DNA of 64,000 nucleotides from CAVZLD01 sp964522605 (lineage in GTDB: Bacteria; Planctomycetota; Planctomycetia; Pirellulales; Pirellulaceae). The DNA lies in the NCBI GenBank assembly GCA_964522605.1, contig CAZFWV010000003.1, positions 1 through 64,000 on the forward strand, given 5' to 3'. The translations under genes and the position numbers were made by a program. The notes under the pieces are model-generated. The model was not told the DNA's origin and ran no database searches. It saw only the letters and a program-made list of their open reading frames with translations. Position 1 is the stretch's first letter; each line of letters begins with the position of its first letter. This document shows, in pieces, positions 57,125 through 64,000 of this stretch.

Positions 57125-57550
57125 ATGAAGTTGCGCGAGATTATGAGCAAAAGCGTTGAGTCAATTCCGGTCAATTCCAGCCTGACGGAGGCCGCCAACA
57201 CGATGGCGCGACTCGACATCGGTTTTCTTCCGGTCGTGGACGGACCCGATGTCGTTGGCGCCATTACCGATCGTGACATTGTCGTTCGCGCTCTTGCCGA
57301 AGCGCTCAATCCAGCCGAAACGCCGGTATCCGAGATCATGACAAAGCAATTGGAAACTGTCTCGCCAGATGAGGACGTGGAAGAGGCGGCGCGGATTATG
57401 GAGGAGAAGCAGATTCGCCGCCTCGTGCTATGTGACGACAGTGGCGCATATCTCGGCGTCGTGTCCCTCGGCGACCTGGCCTATCGCGCCCACAGTCATG
57501 AGCTATCAGGTGAGGCACTCGAAAAGGTATGCGAGCGGGAGCATGCCTAA
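57125..57550 (+). CDS. Two-CBS-domain protein
   Basis: A 141-residue stand-alone CBS pair. The first CBS motif starts at about residue 5 (LREIMSKSVESIPVNSSLTEAANTMARLDIGFLPVVDG), the second at about 68 (VSEIMTKQLETVSPDEDVEEAARIMEEKQIRRLVLCDDSG). Each has the Asp in TDRDI or a similar loop for adenine nucleotide binding, so the protein likely senses AMP/ATP energy state. GGGAG precedes the ATG by a good distance. It lies in the stress-gene group. Confidence 0.93.
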   Translation: MKLREIMSKSVESIPVNSSLTEAANTMARLDIGFLPVVDGPDVVGAITDRDIVVRALAEALNPAETPVSEIMTKQLETVSPDEDVEEAARIMEEKQIRRLVLCDDSGAYLGVVSLGDLAYRAHSHELSGEALEKVCEREHA

Positions 57551-57590
57551 AAACAAAACGGGGCGAGCGGGGTCACGCTGGATTCAGTAA

Positions 57591-57700
57591 GAGGCGGTTT
57601 CAATACTGGGAGGGCGAGGTTCCCGCCGAGCCGAAGATGCGGATAACCCAGGCTCGGCAGGAGCTTCGCCCTCCCGAAAGCCAGTTTTGAAACCAGTTCT
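57591..57700. repeat. GGGAGGGCGAGG inverted repeat, copy 3
   Basis: Outer ends GGTTTCAATACTGGGAGGGC and a right half ending CCAGTTTTGAAACC, inner arms CCCGCCGAGCC / GGCTCGGCAGG, loop AAGATGCGGATAACCCA. A further partial end (GAGGCGGCTTCAAACC) follows. It occupies most of the 324-base space between the CBS gene and the gene ending at 57875. Confidence 0.9.
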
Positions 57701-57874
57701 AGAGGCGGCTTCAAACCGCAACGTCAAAAATCGCCAGCGATGGACTTCCCGTGCAGCGGAAACGCGCGGAAACGCATTCTCCGCTATCGATTGTTCTTCC
57801 GCGGGGATGCTCTGGAGCGTGTCTTCCATGAGCTTCCCTGTTGGCGGAACTCCTTTCGTTGGCGCTAACTGAAA

Positions 57875-58171
57875 TCATGTCCCAGTCAGGGCATCAAACG
57901 CCACTTTGACCTGCGGGTCTTCCTCCAGGATCGACTGAAGTTCGGCAGCCGTCAGGGGCGATTCGACGGAGGGGGATACGACAAACGAGAAGACCGCAGG
58001 TTCGGACAGACTGGGTTCCATGGCGCATTCCGAGGAAGCTAGGTTCATTGCTTCCAAAACTTTGCGTACGTACTCGGCCTGCTCTCGGCCTTGAACAAAT
58101 ACTTTCCAAGACATCGGTCGGATCCGGTTCACAACCGCTGGAGTGTTCATTTGCATCTCTAGCCTTTTCAT
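57875..58171 (-). CDS. Hypothetical protein of 98 residues
   Basis: A small soluble protein starting MKRLEMQMNTPAVVNRI, with ATG 58171 preceded by AAGGTAGAG. The centre has MSWKVFVQGREQAEYVRKVLEAMNLA, which looks like a helical or ferredoxin-like fold. No family recognised. An opposite-strand frame is less protein-like. Confidence 0.55.
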   Translation of the reverse strand: MKRLEMQMNTPAVVNRIRPMSWKVFVQGREQAEYVRKVLEAMNLASSECAMEPSLSEPAVFSFVVSPSVESPLTAAELQSILEEDPQVKVAFDALTGT

Positions 58172-58357
58172 CTCTACCTTTTGATGAACGCGTGGGAGTG
58201 AAGGTGACTTCGGCCGCTCGAACGGAGCGGACAATCGAAACATCGCAAACCATGTGCCAGCAACTTACTGCGCAGCGAGCATGTGAATGGCGCCCGGCAC
58301 GATACTTGCTCCTCTGTTATGTGATGCGATGCGTTTCATTCGTTGCGGAGTCGAACA

Positions 58358-58684
58358 GTGAAAGTCATAAGGATGCAGGAAAGAAAGAAGACCCGGCGCC
58401 CGAGCCCCAATCACATTCCATTACTCTCACGAGAACTACAGCGGATCGAAGCCGATGAAGTCCGTTTGTCGCTTGACGAGAGCTTTGAGCCACAAGCCGG
58501 TGTACTGTTAAAGGTGGAAATCGGCGCTGCTTACTGGCATATGTGGCCGGAAGAATTTTGCACTCTGCTGCAAGAGATCCCGGATCGTGCGGGGCTCGAT
58601 GCAGTCCAGCAGGCCATCGAAAGGCATACGATGCACGTATGGCACGGTCCGGCTCCGAAAGGCTCACGAGATACTTCGTACTAG
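58358..58684 (+). CDS. Hypothetical protein of 108 residues
   Basis: A soluble basic-to-acidic protein; the middle reads SFEPQAGVLLKVEIGAAYWHMWPEEF, suggesting a small beta domain, and the end is helical with aromatic residues. The GTG at 58358 has GGAG eight bases upstream; TTG 58343 and ATG 58373 are other starts. No function can be inferred. Confidence 0.5.
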   Translation: MKVIRMQERKKTRRPSPNHIPLLSRELQRIEADEVRLSLDESFEPQAGVLLKVEIGAAYWHMWPEEFCTLLQEIPDRAGLDAVQQAIERHTMHVWHGPAPKGSRDTSY

Positions 58685-58906
58685 CACGGGCCATCACGGG
58701 AAACCGCCCAAGGCACCCAATAATTTGAACCTCAAGTAGCGGGTAAGAGGCCCTTGGTGCGTCAGAATGACGGACCACCGCGACAGGTTGCCGAGTAAGC
58801 ATTTTGTGTTGTATTGCTCAACACGGACGGCGGCTTAGTCACGCCGAAGTACACGACATTCGGTCATGTCGTGTTGGACATTGTTTTTGGAGAAAGGGAG
58901 CAGATC

Positions 58907-59365
58907 ATGCAGATTCGTACGATTCTCTTTGCCACTGATTTTTCGGAAAACTCCGAAGCCGCATTAAACTTCGCAGCTTCGCTGGCTCGCGATAACCACG
59001 CCAAGCTTTTGATCATCCATGTCCACGAGCCGCGAGTTGGATATGCCGAGGGTCTGGCGGCCGCCTACGCCCCGCTAACCGAGGACGAGCGAGAAGATGC
59101 AGAACGGCTGCTTCAGCGTGTAAAACCGCCGACGTCGGATATCGAGACGGAGCGTCGTCTGGTCACAGGGTCACCCGCCCACGCGATCGTCGAGATTGCT
59201 AAGGAGGAGGATGACGTCGACCTGATCGTTCTTGGATCTCATGGCCGAACTGGCTTGACTCGCCTGGTAATGGGTAGTGTCGCGGAATCGGTTGTGCGGA
59301 CGGCAGAATGTCCCGTCTTAACCGTAAAACAACCGTCGGATCAGACGGCTCCGACGACATCATAA
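58907..59365 (+). CDS. Universal stress protein (UspA family)
   Basis: A 152-residue single Usp domain. It opens MQIRTILFATDFSENSEAAL with the ATP-site Asp, and ends with the nucleotide loop GSHGRTGLTRLVMGSVAESVV (G-2x-G-9x-G-S), so it should bind ATP. Family members aid survival in energy or redox stress. The ATG at 58907 has GGGAG eight bases upstream; the frame from 58814 has no domain character. Neighbours are the other stress-type genes. Confidence 0.94.
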   Translation: MQIRTILFATDFSENSEAALNFAASLARDNHAKLLIIHVHEPRVGYAEGLAAAYAPLTEDEREDAERLLQRVKPPTSDIETERRLVTGSPAHAIVEIAKEEDDVDLIVLGSHGRTGLTRLVMGSVAESVVRTAECPVLTVKQPSDQTAPTTS

Positions 59366-59560
59366 CGGCGGCTGCGCAGCCCATGAGCCTAGACGATCAA
59401 CGGAAGTCCGGCATTTGTCGACTTCGCGTTGCCGATTGAGGATCTTTGACCAAGCCGCAGTGAATGAACGTCAGAATGGGACCGGTCGTGCCTCACAACG
59501 TTCTCGCAGTACTCGCAGTACAGAAAACCGGAATTTCGGACGTCGGGAAGTGGAGAGTGC

Positions 59561-60031
59561 ATGATGGCAGCGAGTGTGAATTCAGAACGGTTGGACAATG
59601 CGCTGCAGGCGTGGGAACGCGATCTGGAAACCCCGATCGTGCCCGGGGAATTTCCTTCGTGGATCCAGAACCTGCGAACGTCCGGCGAGCGGGTAGGCCA
59701 CGAACTGCAGAGTACGCTACCAACCGCGCACGAACAGACGTTCGGCGAGATTGGCGGGCAGGACCCGGATCTACTGTCTCGAGTGCAAGCACTACGCGAG
59801 GAAGATCACGACATCCTCGTCACATTCACATCTGTCCAGCGAAAGGTCCAAGAGTTGGCGACAACGGCCGAAGTGCGCAGTACGCTGACGAATTCACCCG
59901 AGGTGCGCGAGAGGATTCACCAAATCGTGCAAGCCGGCCTGGATCTCGTCATTCGCATTCGCACCCAAGAGATTAGCCTGGAAACGTGGAAACTGGAAGC
60001 GTATCAGCGCGATCGGGGCTTTGGCGATTAA
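59561..60031 (+). CDS. Helical hypothetical protein of 156 residues
   Basis: An acidic, mostly helical soluble protein starting MMAASVNSERLD, with GGAGAG upstream of ATG. The second half (ALREEDHDILVTFTSVQRKVQELATTAEVRSTL..., RIHQIVQAGLDLVIRIRTQEISLETWK) could form a four-helix hemerythrin-like bundle, but the iron-ligand histidines are too few. No family recognised. Unknown role among stress-type genes. Confidence 0.7.
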   Translation: MMAASVNSERLDNALQAWERDLETPIVPGEFPSWIQNLRTSGERVGHELQSTLPTAHEQTFGEIGGQDPDLLSRVQALREEDHDILVTFTSVQRKVQELATTAEVRSTLTNSPEVRERIHQIVQAGLDLVIRIRTQEISLETWKLEAYQRDRGFGD

Positions 60032-60163
60032 GCGACAGGAGCGACAAAGGTACGACAGAACGGTCGTGCCTGACAGGTCAGGCCGAAGAGGCATCTTTCG
60101 CCCTGCAATGGACGCCGGCGTCCTCTTTCTCGAATTCCGCAGCACGCAACGGATTCAACGCGT

Positions 60164-61609
60164 TCATCCGTGCGAATCACCCGGTGGGTTGCGTATTACG
60201 AGCAACCGGACTTCCGTCATGCTCTCCATCGCCCAACGCAACCCTTCTCGCCCCAAACCACTGTCCTTGACGCCACCATAGGGCATATGATCGACGCGCC
60301 ACGAAGGTACTTCGTTGATCATCACACCGCCAACATCCAGCGAATCCCAGGCCTGAAACGCTTTGTGGATGTCGCGCGTGAACACGCCCGCCTGCAATCC
60401 GTAGTCACTCTGATTCACTTCCTGCAATGCTTCTGCGAAAGAAGTAGATCTTGCCAGGATAATGACGGGGCCAAACACCTCTTGACAATAGACATTCGCC
60501 GTCTTCGGTACGTCCTCGAGGACGGTTGCATCCATCATGCGCCCTTGCCGACGACCGCCACTCAGCAGCTTCGCTCCTGCCGTCACCGCAGATGCGACCC
60601 AATCTTCAACTCGCCTTGCTTCGTCGGTGGAGATCATTGGACCGAGAAACGTCTCTTCCTTCCGAGGATCACCTAAGGCCAGTTCGCGTACCGCATACAC
60701 AAGCTGATCCCGGAAGGCTTCATACACAGCCTCATGGACCAGTACACGTTGCACGCTGATACAACTTTGCCCCGACTGATAGTAGCCACCGAACACAATC
60801 CGGCGGACGGCGTCATCTAGATCTGCGTCGGCATCTACGACGCAGGCCGCATTGCCGCCGAGCTCCAGCGTCACCTGTTTCTTGCGTGCCCGATCACGAA
60901 GCTCCCACCCGACTTCGGCCGAACCGGTGAAACTTAGCTTTTTGATACGCTCGTCTTCGACCAAAGCGCCAGCGTCACGACTGGACAGCGGGAGGATTGA
61001 AAATGCTCCTTCGGGGAGTTCCGTTTCAGCTAACATTTCGCCAAGTACCAGAGCGCTGACGGGTGTTGCGCTTGCGGGTTTGAGAACAAACGGACACCCG
61101 ACGGCAATTGCTGGAGCAATTTTGTGAGCGACGAGATTCAAAGGGAAGTTCCAGGGAGTAATGAAGCCGCACGGGCCAATCGGTATGCGCTTCCACATTC
61201 CTTGGTAGCCGGCCGCTCGGGCAGAGACATCAAGCGGTATGACCTCGCCCATGATTCGAGTTGATTCGTCGGCAGCGATCCGCAAGGTATCGATCAACCG
61301 CGAGACTTCACCGCGTGCATGTTGAATCGGCTTACCCGCCTCGAGACAGACGATCTGAGCTAACTCTTCAGCACGTTCGCTTGACCGGCTCACCAAATGC
61401 TCGAGGATCGCGCGCCGCTGATACGAAGCCATTTGGCGCATGGGAGCCGCTGCCTGTGCGGCGCGCGTAATCGCCTCGTCGAGAATTCTTGCATCGGCGC
61501 GAGCCACTCGTGTCGCAACTTCTCCCAAGTATTTGTCTTCCACCTCCAAATCGGCATTCGGCTGACACGCACGATTCGCCAGATAGAATGGATACTTTTG
61601 CTGAACCAT
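60164..61609 (-). CDS. NAD(P)-dependent aldehyde dehydrogenase
   Basis: A 481-residue enzyme of the ALDH superfamily, oxidising an aldehyde to an acid. The active-site set is complete: N154 in TPWNFP, E249 in LELGG, catalytic C283 in SGQSCIS, and the Rossmann FTGSAEVG. The C-terminal part has MPYGGVKDSGLGREG. Possible subgroups are lactaldehyde/succinate semialdehyde dehydrogenases; the substrate is not known. ATG 61609 has AAAGGAG nine bases upstream. It lies next to an acetolactate-synthase-like gene on the same strand, so the two may share a role in aldehyde or pyruvate metabolism. Confidence 0.95.
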   Translation of the reverse strand: MVQQKYPFYLANRACQPNADLEVEDKYLGEVATRVARADARILDEAITRAAQAAAPMRQMASYQRRAILEHLVSRSSERAEELAQIVCLEAGKPIQHARGEVSRLIDTLRIAADESTRIMGEVIPLDVSARAAGYQGMWKRIPIGPCGFITPWNFPLNLVAHKIAPAIAVGCPFVLKPASATPVSALVLGEMLAETELPEGAFSILPLSSRDAGALVEDERIKKLSFTGSAEVGWELRDRARKKQVTLELGGNAACVVDADADLDDAVRRIVFGGYYQSGQSCISVQRVLVHEAVYEAFRDQLVYAVRELALGDPRKEETFLGPMISTDEARRVEDWVASAVTAGAKLLSGGRRQGRMMDATVLEDVPKTANVYCQEVFGPVIILARSTSFAEALQEVNQSDYGLQAGVFTRDIHKAFQAWDSLDVGGVMINEVPSWRVDHMPYGGVKDSGLGREGLRWAMESMTEVRLLVIRNPPGDSHG

Positions 61610-61654
61610 ACTTCTCGCTCCTTTGCTGGAGGCGTCCGCTGATTCTCAACTCGT

Positions 61655-61760
61655 GGCGGTTTCAATACTGGGAGGGGAGGCTCCTGCTGAGCCGCAATTG
61701 CGATAAACGCCGGCTCGGCAGGAGCCTCGCCCTCCCGAATCTCGGTTTTGAAACGGCTTC
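61655..61760. repeat. GGGAGGGCGAGG inverted repeat, copy 4
   Basis: Ends GGCGGTTTCAATACTGGGAG and CTCGGTTTTGAAACGGCTTC, inner arms CCTGCTGAGCCG / CGGCTCGGCAGG, loop around AATTGCGATAAACGC. It fills part of the 298-base space between the two dehydrogenase/synthase genes. Confidence 0.9.
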
Positions 61761-61907
61761 CAGGCTCTGTCTCAAGTCGGCCTATGTTGACCGTGGCTTT
61801 TGTGTCAAAGCCCAGGCAGACGCGCCATGTACGAAGGCAATCCGCTGCATCGCGTGTTGTTTGGCAGACCGCTCGCCCGGCGAAGGCCAACATTGGTAAC
61901 CATTTGT

Positions 61908-63563
61908 TTAGCCGATCCGACTGGCGAATGCACCAAGACGTTCGGACATCCGTCGGTTCTCGCGATAGTCAATCGGTACAACGACCAGCGAGGGGCCGCG
62001 GTGTTCGAAAGCACCCAGCAGCGACGGTAGGACGTCTCGAGAGCGATTGACTCGCCAACAACGCCATCCAAAGGCATCCGCCAATTGATGCCAATCGGGA
62101 TTTCCGAAGGTCATGTCCACATGGTGCCCAAACTCCAGGTCCTGCTTCCAACTTACCAGGCCAAAGTCATGGTCTTCCCATACCATCACCGTGATATCGG
62201 TGTCCAATCGCCTGGCGGTCTCCATTTCCTGTACATTCATCAGGAAATCCCCGTCGCCGACAATTGCAAGAACGCGTCGATCTGCGTCGACCAGATGCGC
62301 TGCGATTGCTCCCGGAAGGGGCATCCCCATAGAACAGAATCCATTCGACATCAGACACGTGTTCGGCTCCTGGCAATGGTAATACCGACCAACCCACATT
62401 TTGTGCGCTCCAACTCCACAAAGCAGCAGATCGTTCGGTCCTAAGACCTGTTTCACATCCCACAAGACCTTTTGGGGACGGACGCACGACTCCGTATCGT
62501 CGTCGCAGAACTCAGCAAAGTCCGCTTGCATCGACCGTCTTGTTTCCGCTTGTCGTAACCGATCGATTCGGGGAACGCCCATGTCGTTCAACCTCGCCAC
62601 GAGCGTTTCCAGGATCTGACTGATGTCGCCAATCAGTTCTACTTCGGGATGATAGTGAGCGTCAATTTCTGCTGGAACAAAATCGATATGGACGATGGGT
62701 TTGCCTCCTCGATGATTCCAGAGTCGAGGTGGATATTCAGCCATATCGTATCCAATGGTAATCACCAGATCCGACTCGTCGACGTGGCGAGACACCTGAT
62801 CGTGTTGCTGCAGCCCAATACTGAACAAGCAGTACTCTGCTTCGGAACTAACGCAGCCTTTCGCCATGAACGTGCTGACGACACCGATCGAAGTCAATTC
62901 GCAGAATCGTCGAAGTTGGCGACTCGCCCGCCGGCGAATCGTCCCATTGCCGGCGATGATCACCGGCCGGGTTGATGCCTGCAACATGGCCAGGCCTTCT
63001 TCGAGCGCCGATTCGTCGACGGAAGGTCGCCGAAAACGGTGGGGGCGCAGAGGCCTTTCTTCTGTGCTCCTTCTTGCGATGTCTTCTGAAAGCTCCAGAT
63101 GGACGGCACCTGGCTTCTCACTTCGACTCAACCGAACCGCCTTGCGCACCACCTCGGGAATCGTGTCGGGATGGCGAATCGCATGAGCCCATTTCGTAAT
63201 CGGACGAAACATGCCCACGACATCGATGACCTGGTGACTCTCTTTGTGATGCAGATGTACATCGCCCTGTCCCGTAATCACAATCAGGGGCGATCGATCC
63301 ATGTTCGCATTGGCGACTCCCGTGACAAGATTCGTTGCTCCGGGGCCAAGCGTGGACAGTGCAACGGCGGGATTACCGGTCAGCCGGCCATACACGTCAC
63401 CCATGAACGCCGCGCCCTGTTCGTGACGCGTCAACACAAAGCGGATCTGATCCGATTCAGCCAACGCTAGCAGAAAATCGGCATTTTCCTCACCAGGTAC
63501 CCCAAAGACGAATTCGATCCCCTCCTGCTCCAGACACTCGACCAATAGGCTTGCCGCATTCAT
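61908..63563 (-). CDS. Thiamine-diphosphate enzyme, acetolactate-synthase-like
   Basis: A 551-residue ThDP-dependent enzyme. The N-terminal PYR domain has the catalytic E48 (RHEQGAAF), the middle domain (about 190-330) is of the FAD-binding type, and the C-terminal PP domain has GDGDF (436-440) followed by the cofactor loop ending at MVWEDHDFGLVSW. The length fits an AlsS/IlvB-type acetolactate synthase or a close relative such as sulfoacetaldehyde acetyltransferase. No small regulatory subunit gene is near. The ATG at 63563 has no clear ribosome binding site. It faces the assembly gap side. Confidence 0.9.
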   Translation of the reverse strand: MNAASLLVECLEQEGIEFVFGVPGEENADFLLALAESDQIRFVLTRHEQGAAFMGDVYGRLTGNPAVALSTLGPGATNLVTGVANANMDRSPLIVITGQGDVHLHHKESHQVIDVVGMFRPITKWAHAIRHPDTIPEVVRKAVRLSRSEKPGAVHLELSEDIARRSTEERPLRPHRFRRPSVDESALEEGLAMLQASTRPVIIAGNGTIRRRASRQLRRFCELTSIGVVSTFMAKGCVSSEAEYCLFSIGLQQHDQVSRHVDESDLVITIGYDMAEYPPRLWNHRGGKPIVHIDFVPAEIDAHYHPEVELIGDISQILETLVARLNDMGVPRIDRLRQAETRRSMQADFAEFCDDDTESCVRPQKVLWDVKQVLGPNDLLLCGVGAHKMWVGRYYHCQEPNTCLMSNGFCSMGMPLPGAIAAHLVDADRRVLAIVGDGDFLMNVQEMETARRLDTDITVMVWEDHDFGLVSWKQDLEFGHHVDMTFGNPDWHQLADAFGWRCWRVNRSRDVLPSLLGAFEHRGPSLVVVPIDYRENRRMSERLGAFASRIG

Positions 63564-63645
63564 AGATTCATAAGACGTGACGGAGAGTGTTGAAACGGCC
63601 CGATGATTCGATTGATCCTAGCCGATGGAGCACAGTTCTCGTATT

Positions 63646-63667
63646 GCACTGGCAGAGCCAGTGGCAC
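63646..63667. repeat. Palindromic CACTGGC-TCT-GCCAGTG repeat, copy 3 (one arm before the gap)
   Basis: GCACTGGCAGAGCCAGTGGC at 63646-63665 is one arm of the element seen at 7198 and 27844. The second arm is missing because the run of Ns begins 10 bases later. Confidence 0.85.
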
Positions 63668-63677
63668 CCACGCGATG

Positions 63678-63777
63678 NNNNNNNNNNNNNNNNNNNNNNN
63701 NNNNNNNNNNNNNNNNNNNNNNNNNNNNNNNNNNNNNNNNNNNNNNNNNNNNNNNNNNNNNNNNNNNNNNNNNNNNN
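63678..63777. other. Assembly gap (100 Ns)
   Basis: Exactly 100 consecutive N characters, the usual placeholder for a gap of unknown length between contigs. Sequence on either side is therefore not proven contiguous. Confidence 0.98.
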
Positions 63778-64000
63778 ATTCGCAAGATTTGTTCCGAATT
63801 CACCCTTTTTGAAAGCCGGGCTGTCTCCACCTTCGTATTCCTCCGATGACCACGAGCCCGTGACCGGGCAGATGCCCGACATCATGACTGCCCGACCCGA
63901 CAAGATGACGCGTCATGGCGTCTAAGTTCCGGGGACCTCGTTTTTGGCACCGCGCTTGCACGTCACGGAACAGACTCTCGTTTCTGTGCGTTCCTTGTCG
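63778..64000. other. Sequence beyond the gap, no gene recognised
   Basis: These 223 bases follow the assembly gap. I see no convincing coding frame; a short stretch with repeated CCCGAC units lies at about 63870-63900. Confidence 0.5.

Noticed and set aside
57584..57829. 81-residue frame with peptide REGEAPAEP
   Set aside because: It is a translated inverted repeat; the same peptide arises from the copy at 61655.
43931..61760. Interpretation of the GGGAGGGCGAGG copies as an IS element
   Set aside because: The copies are only about 110 bases, with no internal reading frame and no transposase gene nearby.
1..64000. CRISPR array or tRNA/rRNA genes
   Set aside because: No regularly spaced identical repeats with unique spacers and no tRNA-like or rRNA sequence were recognised by eye; a covariance search would be needed to exclude tRNAs fully.

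Overview
The window looks like a chromosomal scaffold piece from a planctomycete, most likely a Pirellulales-type bacterium. This is inferred from gene content, not from any marker gene. The evidence is: many secreted glycosidase-like proteins with a DUF1080 protein and a formylglycine sulfatase, an alternative complex III plus caa3 oxidase operon, many small orphan stress proteins, moderately high GC with frequent GTG/TTG starts, and several families of short dispersed inverted repeats between genes. I recognised no rRNA, tRNA, CRISPR array, phage or transposase gene. A run of exactly 100 Ns (63678-63777) marks an assembly gap.

Region 1, about 1-29.6 kb, is carbohydrate catabolism. On the minus strand lie a GH127 enzyme cut by the window edge, a DUF5695 protein and a DUF1080 protein. 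They diverge from an MGH1-like glycosidase and a 1223-residue multidomain secreted protein. Then come a beta-helix protein, a GH117-like enzyme and a GH106-like enzyme (the last two translationally coupled), and a divergent alpha/beta hydrolase. Next is a catabolic operon: 2-hydroxyacid dehydrogenase, enolase-superfamily dehydratase, beta-propeller hydrolase, sodium:solute symporter and cupin. A GntR/FCD regulator, a sulfatase and an SGNH hydrolase follow. Most of the hydrolases carry export signals. A plausible reading is that exported enzymes desulfate and cut an unusual galactose-, arabinose- or rhamnose-containing polysaccharide, the symporter imports the sugar, and the dehydrogenase and dehydratase process it. 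The GH127 + GH117 + sulfatase + GalD-like enolase set suggests anhydrogalactose-type (red algal) sugars, but this is inference.

Region 2, about 29.9-38.9 kb, is ion transport and envelope. It holds a CPH-type (P1B-3) heavy-metal ATPase, a two-TM protein, a P2-type cation ATPase, an AI-2E family permease, a DUF2254 membrane protein and a PRC-barrel protein.

Region 3, about 39.0-53.8 kb, is one long minus-strand respiratory operon. In transcription order it encodes a Tat-exported SBP56 (methanethiol-oxidase family) protein, ActA (pentaheme), ActB, ActC, ActD, ActE, ActF, a small membrane protein, SCO, and cytochrome oxidase subunits II (with fused cytochrome c), I (A2-type, YSHPAVY), III and IV. 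Electrons would go from quinol through alternative complex III to the oxidase.

Region 4, about 54.4-63.6 kb, holds small stress-type genes: short orphan proteins, a NarL-type response regulator without a kinase partner here, a DUF2383-like helical protein, a two-CBS protein and a universal stress protein. It ends with an aldehyde dehydrogenase and a ThDP-dependent acetolactate-synthase-like enzyme.

Dispersed inverted repeats sit in many intergenic spaces and at gene ends. Several of them create false N-terminal ORF extensions (SCO, CoxIII, sulfatase), so starts were reassigned downstream of them.
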